DNA from: JAFDWR01 sp038216655
Lineage (GTDB): Bacteria; Armatimonadota; Fimbriimonadia; Fimbriimonadales; Fimbriimonadaceae
DNA length: 64,000 nucleotides
Direction of reading: 5' to 3'
NCBI GenBank assembly: GCA_038216655.1
Contig: JBBQPZ010000010.1
Span: 62,001-126,000, forward strand
Positions within the stretch are counted from its first letter, which is position 1; each line of letters begins with the position of its first letter. The notes beneath the pieces were generated by a model. It searched no databases, was not told the origin of the DNA, and saw only the letters and a program-made list of their open reading frames with translations. Shown here in pieces: positions 1 through 8,766 of this stretch. A program made the translations under genes and the position numbers.

Positions 1-2
1 AC

Positions 3-113
3 ACGCCGCGTTTCCACCACGCCTGCTTCACCCTGCCGGAATACATCCACCGGTCGGTGGAGACGGAGGCCACGATCCTAACCGATGCCGAGCCTTTCGC
101 CTGGACCGCCTAA
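3..113 (+). CDS. C-terminal end of an unidentified protein (5' truncated by window edge)
   Basis: The frame reads 36 codons from the window edge to a TAA at 111-113, with codon usage like the neighbouring genes and a sensible protein-like tail (His-His-Ala-Cys near the start, then Leu-Pro-Glu-Tyr-Ile-His-Arg-Ser-Val-Glu-Thr-Glu). It is followed about 60 bp later by a strong hairpin, as expected at the end of a transcription unit. Too little is present to name the family. That it is coding at all rests on frame and composition only. Confidence 0.5.
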   Translation, partial: TPRFHHACFTLPEYIHRSVETEATILTDAEPFAWTA

Positions 114-173
114 CTTGCATGCCAATTGGGCAGCAATGGGCCCCAAGCTGTTTGCATGGGCTCCCTCCGGCGC

Positions 174-213
174 AAAAAAAGGACCGACCCAATGAGATGT
201 CGGTCCTTCTTTT
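174..213. terminator. Bidirectional intrinsic terminator
   Basis: A 10-bp perfect inverted repeat (aaggaccgac at 179-188, gtcggtcctt at 199-208) is flanked by an A run at 174-180 and a T-rich run at 207-213. It therefore reads as hairpin plus U tract on both strands. It sits between the convergent ends of the partial gene at the window edge and the PEP-CTERM gene, and can serve both. Confidence 0.8.
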
Positions 214-215
214 GA

Positions 216-776
216 TTACGCCTTGCGACGACGGCGAATGAGAGCAACGGCACCCATGCCAAGGGCTACGAATGACGCGGGCTCAGGAACGGCTTGCGCA
301 CTTACCTGCACGTTATCCAAATTGACATAGAACGCGTCGTCCTGGAACGTGAACTGCACATTGGTCAACGCGGAAGTCGCGGTTACGCTGTAGCTGTACG
401 TGTTGTAATTGAGGTCAAAAGCTGGGTCGACCACCGACAAAACGGTGTTGCTGCCAAACGCTGCGGCAAAACTGCTGGGGCTGTCCCCGTCGCCGGCGAA
501 GTCGAAGCTGAAGGTGTAAGCCTGACCCACGACGGTCGCGATCGTTTGGCTCAGGGTGCCGGTACCGCCGACTTCGCCCAACCACGCGGCAAACGTTCCG
601 TCACTGGAAAACCCAGTGTCAACAAAGTTGTTCAGGGGGTCTCCCACGAGCGTCCAGCCGCTGAAGTCGCTTGTCTCAAAGCTCCCGTTACTGACGATGT
701 TGACGGCGTTCGCCGAGACCGCGAGCACGCCAAAAGTAGCCAACGCGAAGAGCGCTTTTCGTGAATTCAAGTTCAT
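216..776 (-). CDS. PEP-CTERM sorting-domain secreted protein
   Basis: The 186-aa product has an N-terminal signal peptide (about residues 1-24, ending Ala-Asn-Ala) and begins its mature part with an Asn-Gly-Ser-Phe-Glu motif followed by Ser-Gly-Trp. That motif is typical of carbohydrate-binding/DUF642-like beta-sandwich domains. It ends with the signature Val-Pro-Glu-Pro-Ala, a hydrophobic helix and an Arg-Arg-Arg-Arg-Lys-Ala tail, which is the PEP-CTERM exosortase sorting signal. The start has a strong ribosome site (GGAGGGG directly upstream). In other bacteria such proteins are processed by exosortase and displayed or released at the envelope; no exosortase lies in the window. The ligand is unknown. 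The same C-terminal signal recurs in the gene at 45342. Confidence 0.9.
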   Translation of the reverse strand: MNLNSRKALFALATFGVLAVSANAVNIVSNGSFETSDFSGWTLVGDPLNNFVDTGFSSDGTFAAWLGEVGGTGTLSQTIATVVGQAYTFSFDFAGDGDSPSSFAAAFGSNTVLSVVDPAFDLNYNTYSYSVTATSALTNVQFTFQDDAFYVNLDNVQVSAQAVPEPASFVALGMGAVALIRRRRKA

Positions 777-1103
777 CCCCTCCAGTACAAATCAAAAAGA
801 ATCGGAAATGTTATCCACAATTATCCTATCATGGATTTGCTTGGCAAACCGCTGTTCGGAACCGCAACTGTACTGGGTTTGGAGTAGGACTGCCGTCTTC
901 TAACTTCCTTTGAGAAGCGTCGGTATAGGGCGGCTGACACTATCTTGCAGCCCGGAAGTTCCGCCGATTTGTCGGCATTCCCCGCAAAAACCACCTCTGC
1001 CCCGAATCGATTCTCTGGGCAGCCCTTTTCATATAAGGCATATGAGTTGAATAGGACATATCTTCTGTCCGAGTCGCCATCAGGAGTCGTACAATGCCGA
1101 GGG
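777..1103. other. Divergent intergenic region, no gene seen
   Basis: This 327-bp stretch separates the PEP-CTERM gene from the DUF1553 gene. The DUF1553 frame stays open back to a TTG at 945, but the extra 53 residues look non-coding and lie before a proper signal peptide, so I do not include them. A TACAAT hexamer at 1090-1095 lies 8 nt before the ATG at 1104 and may be the promoter -10 element. No convincing repeat or RNA gene was found. Confidence 0.5.
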
Positions 1104-4100
1104 ATGCGCACGTTTGGAGTTTGTGGTCAGTGGAGATGGGCGGGCGTGGCGTTGCCTTGGATTATCGCTGCCGCCATTGCAGCAACCCCGGCTTCACTCA
1201 TCAGGGTTGACTTCGCGACCGAGATTCAGCCGCTCCTCAAAGCCAAGTGCGGGAGTTGCCACGGCCCCGACTCCCCGGCGGGTGGCCTGCGCCTCGACAC
1301 CGCCGCTGGCCTCCGCAAGGGCGGCACGAGTGGTCTGGCCTTCATCTCCGGCAAGAGTGCGGACAGTCTGATCGTCCAGCGCATCCTCGGCCAAGGCGAC
1401 GGCCCGCGAATGCCGATGGGCTTCGCGCCGCTGAGCGACTCTGAGATTGCCAAGATTCGCCTTTGGATCGACCAGGGCGCGTCTTTCGCCGCCGGAGCCG
1501 GCGGGAAACGACACTGGTCCTACGATCCGCCAAAGCGGTCGCCGCTTCCGATGGTGAAACAGAAAGCTTGGATCCGGAATCCAATCGACGCGTTTGTGCT
1601 GGCGAGGCTCGAAAAAGAGAATCTCAAACCATCCGCCGAAGCCCCAAGGGAGATCTTGGCCCGGCGGGCCTCGCTCGATCTTACCGGCCTGCCCCCAACC
1701 GTCGAGGAACTCGATCGCTTCCTCGCCGACAAGCGGCCGGACGCCTACGATCGTTATGTTGACCGTCTCCTCGCTTCGCCGCATTACGGCGAAAAGATGG
1801 CCCGAACCTGGCTCGACCTTGCCCGCTACGCCGACACGAACGGCTACGAGAAGGATCTCCCTCGCCAGATGTGGCTCTGGCGCGACTGGGTGATCAATGC
1901 CTTTAACCGGAACGAGCCGTTTGACCAGTTCACGATCGACCAACTCGCGGGTGACCTTCTGCCGAACGCCACGCGCGACCAACTGATTGCGACCGGCTTC
2001 CATCGGAACTCGATGCTCAACGACGAGGGCGGCATCGACCCCGAGGAGTTCCGCGTCGTTGCGGTGATCGACCGGGTAGATGCTACGGCGACAACCTGGA
2101 TGGGGACCACCATGGCCTGCGCGCAGTGCCACGACCACAAATACGATCCCCTGCCGCAGAAGGACTACTACCGCTTCTTCGCGTTCTTCAACCAGTCCGC
2201 CGACAACGGCCGCGACGCGACGCCGATGATGCCGGTCCCGACCGCAGCCCAGCAGGCGGAACTGGACGAGATCGGGAAGCGACTAGCGGTGGTGAACAAC
2301 GAGTTAGCCATCCTAAAGCCGCGATTCCTCAAGGAACTCGCCCATCTCGGGATGCGGCAAACCTGGGAGGTCCCAGTTCCTGAGGCCAAAGCCGCAGGGG
2401 CGAACCTCAAAGTTCTGCCCGATAACTCGATACTTGCGTCGGGGCCCGATCCGAAGGCCGATCGGTACACGGTTTCCTTTCCGCTGCAAGGTGATCTCCA
2501 CGGCATCCGACTTGAAGCGATCCCCGATCCTAGCCTCCCGGAAGGGAGTTCGGGCCGAAACTTCAACGGCAACTTTGTCGTGCGTCGTGTGTTCGCCAAG
2601 GTTATCGACGCAAATGGAATCGAGAGGAAACTGAACCTGAAGTCGGCGCGCGCGGACTTCTCTCAGGGAGACTTTGACCCTAACTCAACGATCCGAGATG
2701 GGGATGGCCTCGGCTGGGCGATCGCCGGATTCGAACCTGCCAACCGCACTCGCCACGCTCTCGTGATCGAACTCGATGGAATGTATATGGCTAAGCCTGG
2801 GGACCGGCTGGTCGTTGAAATCCAGCATCAAACGCGCTACCCGAACCACAACCTGGGTCGATTCCGAATCTCGGTGACGTCGGACGAAACCCTTGCCGCA
2901 ACCATCCCACCGACCGCCGCGCAGCAGGCGATCCTCGACAAGCCTGAGGCCCAGCGGACTACCAAGGAGACTGAAGCTCTTCAGGCCTACTACCTCGCCT
3001 CAAGCCCCGAATTGGCTGAGCAGCAGGCCAAGTCCGCCGAACTCAGGAAGCGACAAGATGAGCTCAACGCGATGATCCCAACGGTCATGGTGATGCGCAA
3101 CACGGCCAAGCCTCGTCCCAACCGGATTCTAAAGCGTGGCGACTTCCGCACTCCCGGCGACCCCGTTGTTCCTGGCACCCCAGAGGTTCTCGGCGGAACT
3201 TGCGATCGTCAGGATCGCCTTGGCCTCGCCCGATGGCTGGTCGATCCGAAGAACCCGCTCACCTCGCGGGTCGAGATCAACCGCCTCTGGGAGCAGTGCT
3301 TTGGGCGTGGCCTCGTCGGCACGCCGGAGGACTTCGGATCTCAAGGCGATGCCCCCAGCCATCCCGAACTTCTCGACTTTCTCGCCTCCGAGATGATCAC
3401 CCGAAAGTGGGACATGAAGGCGATGCTCAAGCTGATCGTCACCTCCGCCACCTACCGCCAATCTTCGCGGGTCCGGCCGGAGATTGCCAAGGAAGACCCC
3501 TATAACATCCTCCTCTCCCACGGGCCGAGATTCCGGATGGAAGCCGAGGGGGTTCGCGACATCGCCTTGCGGGCAAGCGGACGCCTCTCCGAAACCATCG
3601 GGGGACCGAGCGTGATGCCGCCCCAGCCGCCGGGCATTTGGGAGAACAGCTTCAGCTTCTACGACACCCGTGAGCGGTGGGTCAACGCTACCGGGCCGAA
3701 CCGCTACCGACGTGGGCTCTACACCTACTGGCGCCGCACCGCGCCGTTCCCGATGGCGATGACCTTCGACCTCAAGAGCCGGGATTCCTGCACCGCCCAC
3801 CGCAGCCGCACCAACACGCCCCTGCAGGCCCTGAACACCCTCAATGACCCGTTGTTCCTGGAATGCGCGGGTGCGCTCGGGACGCGGATGTCGCTGGCGA
3901 AGACCCAGGAAAAGGCAATTGCCTACGGCTTCCAAGCCTGCACCTCGCGCTTGCCAAACGAGCAGGAGATCGGCCTAATCAAGAAGGTGTATCAGGCGGC
4001 CCTCGCCAAGTACAAAGCAGACCCCGCCAAGGCAACCCAGTTTCTGAAAGCCGCCGGAGTCGATAAGAAGGAGATGCGTACGGTCGAAAACGCCGCCTGG

Positions 4101-4154
4101 GTCGTGGTCGCCAACGTGCTGCTGAACCTGGACGAGACGATTACCTGTAGCTAA
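1104..4154 (+). CDS. DUF1549/DUF1553 protein with planctomycete-type cytochrome c domain
   Basis: The 1016-aa exported protein starts with a signal peptide (about 1-30), followed by a PSCyt1-type haem-binding segment with C49-G-S-C52-H53. It continues with the DUF1549 domain, including a second Cys-Ala-Gln-Cys-His-Asp-His motif near residue 339, a jelly-roll-like middle region around residues 450-620, and a C-terminal DUF1553 domain. Such proteins are abundant in Planctomycetes, Verrucomicrobia and Armatimonadota, and are nearly always paired with a DUF1501 protein, as here (10 bp to the next start). The pair is suspected to take part in polysaccharide or sulfated-glycan breakdown at the envelope, but the biochemical activity is not established. 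The start at ATG 1104 is chosen because it gives the signal peptide. Confidence 0.9.
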   Translation: MRTFGVCGQWRWAGVALPWIIAAAIAATPASLIRVDFATEIQPLLKAKCGSCHGPDSPAGGLRLDTAAGLRKGGTSGLAFISGKSADSLIVQRILGQGDGPRMPMGFAPLSDSEIAKIRLWIDQGASFAAGAGGKRHWSYDPPKRSPLPMVKQKAWIRNPIDAFVLARLEKENLKPSAEAPREILARRASLDLTGLPPTVEELDRFLADKRPDAYDRYVDRLLASPHYGEKMARTWLDLARYADTNGYEKDLPRQMWLWRDWVINAFNRNEPFDQFTIDQLAGDLLPNATRDQLIATGFHRNSMLNDEGGIDPEEFRVVAVIDRVDATATTWMGTTMACAQCHDHKYDPLPQKDYYRFFAFFNQSADNGRDATPMMPVPTAAQQAELDEIGKRLAVVNNELAILKPRFLKELAHLGMRQTWEVPVPEAKAAGANLKVLPDNSILASGPDPKADRYTVSFPLQGDLHGIRLEAIPDPSLPEGSSGRNFNGNFVVRRVFAKVIDANGIERKLNLKSARADFSQGDFDPNSTIRDGDGLGWAIAGFEPANRTRHALVIELDGMYMAKPGDRLVVEIQHQTRYPNHNLGRFRISVTSDETLAATIPPTAAQQAILDKPEAQRTTKETEALQAYYLASSPELAEQQAKSAELRKRQDELNAMIPTVMVMRNTAKPRPNRILKRGDFRTPGDPVVPGTPEVLGGTCDRQDRLGLARWLVDPKNPLTSRVEINRLWEQCFGRGLVGTPEDFGSQGDAPSHPELLDFLASEMITRKWDMKAMLKLIVTSATYRQSSRVRPEIAKEDPYNILLSHGPRFRMEAEGVRDIALRASGRLSETIGGPSVMPPQPPGIWENSFSFYDTRERWVNATGPNRYRRGLYTYWRRTAPFPMAMTFDLKSRDSCTAHRSRTNTPLQALNTLNDPLFLECAGALGTRMSLAKTQEKAIAYGFQACTSRLPNEQEIGLIKKVYQAALAKYKADPAKATQFLKAAGVDKKEMRTVENAAWVVVANVLLNLDETITCS

Positions 4155-4164
4155 ACGAACCACA

Positions 4165-5631
4165 ATGGACACGCGCATGGACCCGATCGAGCAACTCAAG
4201 ACCCTCACGCGACGGCACTTCCTCCAGAAGTCCGGCGCTTCGATCATCGGCACTGTCGGCTTGGCCATGCTGATGAGCGAGCAGGGCCTCGCCGCTCCCC
4301 CTGGGCACCTGCGAAACGATCCCTTTGCACCCAAGTCGCCCCATTTCCCCCCGAAAGCGAAGCGGGTGATCTTCCTGAACATGACCGGCGCACCGTCCCA
4401 GCCGGATCTGCTCGACTACAAGCCGCTTCTCAAGAAGCTTGATGGCCAATCGATCCCCGACTCCGCCGTCGCCGGACTGCGCCTCGGACCGTTCACCAAC
4501 AAGGACACCATGAAGGTGTTCCAATCCCCCTGGCACTTTGAGCAGTACGGCCAATCCGGGATGTGGATTTCCGAGCTTCTGCCCCATTTGCGCGAGGTCG
4601 TCGACGACGTCACGTTCGTGCGGTCGATGCACACCAACGAGATCAACCACGTCCCCGCGCAGCTTCTTCTGAGCACCGGGTCGCCCAGGTTTGGGCGTCC
4701 GACGATGGGCTCGTGGGTCACCTACGGCCTCGGCTCGGAGTGCGAGGATATGCCCGGCTTCATCGTGCTCACTAGCGGCAAGTCCGGTCGCTGCGGCACG
4801 GTCTGCTGGGGCAGCGGCTTTCTGCCGAGCGTGTATCAAGGTGTCCCGTTCCGCTCGTCGGGCGAGCCTGTGCTCTACCTGAACAACCCCGAGGGGATGG
4901 ACTCCGAGCTTCGGCGCGAGACGCTAGATGCGCTGAAGGAGCTCAACCACGGCTCACTTGCCGACTACGGCGACCCCGAGATCGCGACCCGGATCGAGGC
5001 ATACGAGATGGCGTACAAGATGCAGACCAGCGTCCCCGACGTCATGGACATCTCGAAGGAGCCGGAGTCGATGCACAAGCTGTACGGCACCGAGCCGGGC
5101 AAGTCTTCTTTCTCAAACAACTGCCTCCTCGCTCGGCGTCTCATTGAGCGGGGCGTGCGGTTCGTGCAGATCGACCACGGCGGATGGGACCACCACGGTG
5201 GCGGGGATCAGAACCTGATGACCGGCTTGCCTCAGCGATGCAAAGAAGTCGACCAGGGCTCGGCGGCATTGATTCTTGACCTTAAGTCGCGTGGTCTGCT
5301 CGACGACACGCTGGTCATTTGGGGCGGAGAGTTCGGCCGCCAGCCCATGGCTCAGAGCAAGCCGAGCAAGGAGGACGCGGGGCGAGATCACCTTCGCACG
5401 GCGTTCACGATCTGGATGGCGGGCGGCGGCATCAAGCGCGGCGCGATCGTCGGTGCGACCGACGAGTTTGGCCTCAATTCGGTCGAAGATCCGATCCACG
5501 TTCATGATCTACAGGCGACAATCCTGCACTGCCTCGGGATCGACCATACGAAGCTGACTTACAAGTTCCAGGGCCGAAATTTCCGGCTGACGGATGTTGA
5601 GGGCGTGGTCGCGCAGAAGTTGTTGGCGTAG
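4165..5631 (+). CDS. DUF1501 family Tat-exported protein
   Basis: The 488-aa protein carries a twin-arginine signal (Thr-Arg-Arg-His-Phe-Leu at about residues 15-20, then a hydrophobic stretch) and a DUF1501 body. DUF1501 belongs to the alkaline-phosphatase/sulfatase fold superfamily. Visible metal-type motifs include Asp-His-Gly-Gly-Trp-Asp-His-His around residue 333 and Gly-Gly-Glu-Phe-Gly-Arg about 60 residues later. It follows the DUF1553 gene after 10 bp and is surely co-transcribed with it. An ATG four codons downstream of the first is an equally possible start. The enzymatic role, perhaps a hydrolase on an envelope or extracellular glycan, is inferred from family company, not shown. 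Confidence 0.9.
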   Translation: MDTRMDPIEQLKTLTRRHFLQKSGASIIGTVGLAMLMSEQGLAAPPGHLRNDPFAPKSPHFPPKAKRVIFLNMTGAPSQPDLLDYKPLLKKLDGQSIPDSAVAGLRLGPFTNKDTMKVFQSPWHFEQYGQSGMWISELLPHLREVVDDVTFVRSMHTNEINHVPAQLLLSTGSPRFGRPTMGSWVTYGLGSECEDMPGFIVLTSGKSGRCGTVCWGSGFLPSVYQGVPFRSSGEPVLYLNNPEGMDSELRRETLDALKELNHGSLADYGDPEIATRIEAYEMAYKMQTSVPDVMDISKEPESMHKLYGTEPGKSSFSNNCLLARRLIERGVRFVQIDHGGWDHHGGGDQNLMTGLPQRCKEVDQGSAALILDLKSRGLLDDTLVIWGGEFGRQPMAQSKPSKEDAGRDHLRTAFTIWMAGGGIKRGAIVGATDEFGLNSVEDPIHVHDLQATILHCLGIDHTKLTYKFQGRNFRLTDVEGVVAQKLLA

Positions 5632-5636
5632 TTGCT

Positions 5637-5748
5637 TGTCATTCCGAGCCGACCGTAAGGTGTTCTTGACGCTAGGCTCCGAGTGCTACTGCCAACACTC
5701 AGCGACTACGGTCAGATCCCTCGGCACAAACATCCTTCGGGATGACAA
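5637..5748. repeat. Dispersed palindromic repeat, family D, copy 1
   Basis: The stretch begins tgtcattccgag and ends cttcgggatgaca, so its ends are inverted copies of each other. The inner part (accgagtgct-like segment, then cagatccctcggcaca) recurs at 49783-49901. Both copies lie between convergent genes, just after the stop codon of a plus-strand gene, so a role as a transcript-end hairpin is plausible. The rest of the gap before the next gene shows nothing else. Confidence 0.7.
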
Positions 5749-5777
5749 CTCCAATTCTGCGCCGTCACTGCCACCGA

Positions 5778-6008
5778 TCACGTCCCCATCCAGTCCTTTA
5801 TCTGCCGGGGCGAGACGCCCTTTGTGTAGGCCGCGATCCAGTAGCCTTCGCCGATGTGGGGCGCGCGGAGGAAGTTCTGGGGTCCCGTAGCGTCGGTCGG
5901 GAGGTCGATCCACACGTCGCCGCGGCTGTCCGGCGCGTCCGCCAGCTTTTCGGCGATGAAGTGCCGCTGCATCAGATTCAGCGAGCCTATGTTGAACGGT
6001 GCCGGCAT
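5778..6008 (-). CDS. Small hypothetical protein, co-transcribed with the amidohydrolase
   Basis: The 76-residue product starts 3 bp after the stop codon of the upstream amidohydrolase gene and has soluble, protein-like composition with no signal peptide or membrane segment. Notable stretches are Gly-Asp-Val-Trp-Ile-Asp-Leu-Pro and a C-terminal Gln-Ile-Lys-Asp-Trp-Met-Gly. I do not recognise a family. Its reality rests on tight spacing to the upstream gene and on codon usage; a ribosome site is not obvious, so translational coupling is likely. Confidence 0.55.
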   Translation of the reverse strand: MPAPFNIGSLNLMQRHFIAEKLADAPDSRGDVWIDLPTDATGPQNFLRAPHIGEGYWIAAYTKGVSPRQIKDWMGT

Positions 6009-6011
6009 TAG

Positions 6012-7244
6012 CTAGAGAGACGGGGCTCCGATCCATGAAGCCGCGTTGTCGTGCATCAACCGCTTAGCATCGGCCCGGATCTCGCTTACCTCAACGCGCC
6101 GACCGGCGCGTTCCAGGGCTTCGTATCGCGAAGTCATCGCGGTTGCGATGTCGCGTCTTGAGTGCTGCCACTTGTAGATGAGTTGATCCAGCACTCGGGC
6201 GTCCGAGTGTTGCGGGACGAAGCTTGTCCCGAGCATTTCGAGTCGCATCCGCGTGGTTTCCTCGACCAGCAATGGGTTGTTCATGAACCACCAGCACCCG
6301 AAGGGCAGAAGGTTTGCGAACTTCCGAGCGGCCACACACAGGGCATGCTGATTCTCCCGGGCGAGGACGGTCAACAGGAATTTGTTCTCGGGGAACTCCT
6401 CGCACAGCCGTTCGACCACTGCCATGTCCGAGAGGCCGACGCTGTCCCCCGCATCGGCGAGACGTGGGTTGACTTGCTTCCGCACCCCGATCATCATCGC
6501 GAACGGCAGCCCGTGCGCGTGGCAGGCGGGCAACACCGCCTCCTTCAGGATGCGCGCCCGGATCGAGTCCTCCGGGTAGTCGAACGAGGGCGGCAGTGAA
6601 ACGGCCATGTAGCGCGGCGACATCGTCTTGATCCAATCGGCGAAGAACCGTTGGACCTCTTCCAGCCCGTGATGGTCGAGCGGGTCGTAGACCGAATAGC
6701 CTTTCTCATGCAGGTGAGCAGCGACGTCGGGCGTCCAGTTCAAGATCGGATCGATGCGAAGGGCGGCGTGGAAACGGGGATCCCGCTCTGCCGACTGCCA
6801 TAAGGGTGCTTCCACCGGATGCAGAGGGTCGTTGGTCATCACCAACGAGCGAACGCCGCTTAGGGCGAACACGCGCTCCAGGTGCTCGGCCGGGTTGACA
6901 TGGTCGTAGTACTCCCGAGCTTCGGTGAGATCCCGCCGGTTCGGATCCAGCCCGAGTGAGGAGAGCACGGTCAGGACTCCTACCGTCGCTTCCGAGACGG
7001 GGGTGTTGCGAACGAACAGCGCATCCCAGACCGTATCCGCCTGCATCCGCTTCGGCATCGCGAAGAACGTCTCGGGCGTGATGTCCGAGAACCGCATCGT
7101 CTCCGCCACCAGATAGTGGTAGGTGAGCAGTTCGTCGATCCCCCATAGCGTCATCCCGAACGAGGGGTGGTACAGGTGAGTGTGGATGTCGAGAATCGGT
7201 ATCGCATCCACCGCTTCGCGCACGACGAGGCTCAGATCGGACAT
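6012..7244 (-). CDS. Amidohydrolase, uronate (glucuronate) isomerase-like
   Basis: The 410-aa protein opens with Asp-Ile-His-Thr-His, the metal-binding signature of the amidohydrolase TIM barrel. This is followed by Leu-Trp-Gly-Ile-Asp-Glu-Leu-Leu-Thr-Tyr-His-Tyr, as in the uronate isomerase (UxaC-like) branch common in planctomycetes. A likely reaction is aldose-ketose isomerisation of a uronic acid or a related sugar acid, but the divergence from classical UxaC leaves the substrate open. There is no signal peptide, so it acts in the cytoplasm. A start seven codons upstream (7265) is in frame. I prefer ATG 7244 because a TATGCT hexamer lies 6 bp before it, matching the leaderless pattern seen repeatedly in this window. 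Confidence 0.75.
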   Translation of the reverse strand: MSDLSLVVREAVDAIPILDIHTHLYHPSFGMTLWGIDELLTYHYLVAETMRFSDITPETFFAMPKRMQADTVWDALFVRNTPVSEATVGVLTVLSSLGLDPNRRDLTEAREYYDHVNPAEHLERVFALSGVRSLVMTNDPLHPVEAPLWQSAERDPRFHAALRIDPILNWTPDVAAHLHEKGYSVYDPLDHHGLEEVQRFFADWIKTMSPRYMAVSLPPSFDYPEDSIRARILKEAVLPACHAHGLPFAMMIGVRKQVNPRLADAGDSVGLSDMAVVERLCEEFPENKFLLTVLARENQHALCVAARKFANLLPFGCWWFMNNPLLVEETTRMRLEMLGTSFVPQHSDARVLDQLIYKWQHSRRDIATAMTSRYEALERAGRRVEVSEIRADAKRLMHDNAASWIGAPSL

Positions 7245-7250
7245 GGATTC

Positions 7251-7256
7251 AGCATA
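7251..7256 (-). promoter_or_regulatory. Putative -10 hexamer of a leaderless gene start
   Basis: TATGCT on the minus strand ends 6 nt before the ATG at 7244, and no Shine-Dalgarno sequence precedes that ATG. This places the expected transcription start at or next to the start codon. No clear -35 box is visible. Confidence 0.45.
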
Positions 7257-7521
7257 GCCCAGCATCTTTCGTACGTAGGTTTCGAGGGAGATCGTGATTG
7301 GTTACTCGCGATTCGTTATTCGGAGCAGAACACTCTCTTTCGAATGTCGGATAACGAAACACGCCCCCGTCCCAACTGGTTGACAAATCTCGATTCCGAG
7401 CACGGATAAGCGTGTGTCCAAAAGACGGAACTCCGACTCCGACTCTAACCCAGACTTTGCCGGATTGCCAACATGGGTAAGCAGGGTGAGTGTGTGAAAA
7501 CGGGAATGCCACATACCATTC

Positions 7522-7591
7522 CACGAATCACGAATCACGAATCACGAATCACGAATCACGAATCACGAATCACGAATCACGAATCACGAAG
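7522..7591. repeat. Heptanucleotide tandem repeat (cacgaat, ten units)
   Basis: Nine perfect cacgaat units and a tenth reading cacgaag lie end to end, directly upstream of the epimerase gene. The frame is open through the array, but it is best read as promoter-proximal or intergenic. A TATATT hexamer follows at about 7600, before the ribosome site of the gene at 7634. The remaining part of this gap (7266-7521) holds no recognisable gene. Confidence 0.95.
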
Positions 7592-7633
7592 TTACGTTCG
7601 CGCTATATTGAAACCGGTCCGGGAAGAAGAAAA

Positions 7634-8764
7634 ATGGCTCGACAACTCCTCACGATTCTCGCGCTAAGCGCCCTTGCCACCCCGCTTTACGCGGGCCAAG
7701 CGAGCGTTTCCGCCCGCCCCTTCGGGACGGCGTACGGGAAGAAGGTTCAGCTTTACACGCTGACCAACGCCCACGGGATGGTCGTTAAGATCACGAACTT
7801 TGGCGGGATCGTCACCTCGATCCTCGTGCCGGACAAGTATGGGAAGTTTGACGACGTCAACTGTGGATACGACAACGTAAAGGCCTACGTTGATGAGACG
7901 GCGGGGACCTACTTCGGCGCGATCGTCGGTCGTTACGCCAACCGAATCGCCAAAGGGCTTCTCGCGATCGGCGGCAAGACGTACCAGCTTGCCACCAATA
8001 ACGCACCGAATAGCCTCCACGGTGGGAAGGTGGGATTCAACCGGAAGATCTGGACGGCCGAACCCTTCAAGCGGAACGGGAATGTCGGGCTGATGATTCA
8101 CTACGTGAGCGCGGACGGCGAGGAGCAGTACCCGGGTCGGCTCAGCGTCAAGGTGACCTTCACCCTGACCGATGACAACGCGATCCAGGTGGACTACGCC
8201 GCCACCACGACCAAGGCCACCGTCGTCAACCTGACCAACCACTGCTACTTCAACCTCGACGGAGCGGGTTCAGGCTCCGTGCTTGATCACCAGCTTAAGA
8301 TCAACGCGGATTACTTCACCCCGATCGACAAGACTTCGATCCCCCTCGGACCCCTCCAACCGGTCGTCGGCACCCCCTTCGACTTCCGCGAGCTCCATTC
8401 GATTGGCGAGAGGATTGACGGCGACGACGAGCAATTGAAGAACGGCGCTGGCTATGACCACAACTTTGTGCTTAACAAGAAAGGCCACGAGTTGAGTCTT
8501 GCCGCGGTCGCCATCTCTGGCAAGAGCGGCCGCATGCTCTGGGAATACACAACCGAGCCCGGCGTTCAGTTCTACACCGGTAACTTCATGAACGACACAA
8601 TCGTCGGGAAGGGAGGCAAGGTCTATGGGCGTCGCACCGGCTTCTGCCTGGAAGCTCAGCACTTCCCGGACTCGCCGAATCATCCAGGCTTCCCGACCAC
8701 GCTGCTGAAGCCGGGCCAGACTTATCGACAGACCACGATCTACAAGTTCGGCGTTCGGAAGTAG
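7634..8764 (+). CDS. galM: Aldose 1-epimerase (galactose mutarotase), exported
   Basis: The 376-aa protein interconverts alpha and beta anomers of aldoses. Family motifs are visible: Asn-Arg-Ile-Ala, then Leu-His-Gly-Gly with the catalytic-type His, then Thr-Asn-His-Cys-Tyr-Phe-Asn-Leu, and Gly-Tyr-Asp-His-Asn-Phe. The C-terminal Glu-Ala-Gln-His-Phe-Pro-Asp carries the conserved Glu. A signal peptide (about 1-21) implies a periplasmic location, as in many mutarotases of glycan-degrading bacteria. ATG 7634 is chosen for its ribosome site (gggaagaag) and signal peptide. The gene ends 2 bp from the convergent enolase-superfamily gene. Position near rhamnose and sugar-acid genes fits a role in supplying the right anomer for uptake. 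Confidence 0.9.
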   Translation: MARQLLTILALSALATPLYAGQASVSARPFGTAYGKKVQLYTLTNAHGMVVKITNFGGIVTSILVPDKYGKFDDVNCGYDNVKAYVDETAGTYFGAIVGRYANRIAKGLLAIGGKTYQLATNNAPNSLHGGKVGFNRKIWTAEPFKRNGNVGLMIHYVSADGEEQYPGRLSVKVTFTLTDDNAIQVDYAATTTKATVVNLTNHCYFNLDGAGSGSVLDHQLKINADYFTPIDKTSIPLGPLQPVVGTPFDFRELHSIGERIDGDDEQLKNGAGYDHNFVLNKKGHELSLAAVAISGKSGRMLWEYTTEPGVQFYTGNFMNDTIVGKGGKVYGRRTGFCLEAQHFPDSPNHPGFPTTLLKPGQTYRQTTIYKFGVRK

Positions 8765-8766
8765 GT

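Noticed and set aside
945..1103. Longer version of the DUF1553 protein starting at TTG 945
   Set aside because: The added residues are not protein-like and lie before a normal signal peptide beginning at ATG 1104.
7490..7633. Epimerase start upstream of the heptanucleotide array
   Set aside because: The repeats would give an Asn-His-Glu-Ser-Arg-Ile-Thr peptide before a perfectly good signal peptide with its own ribosome site.
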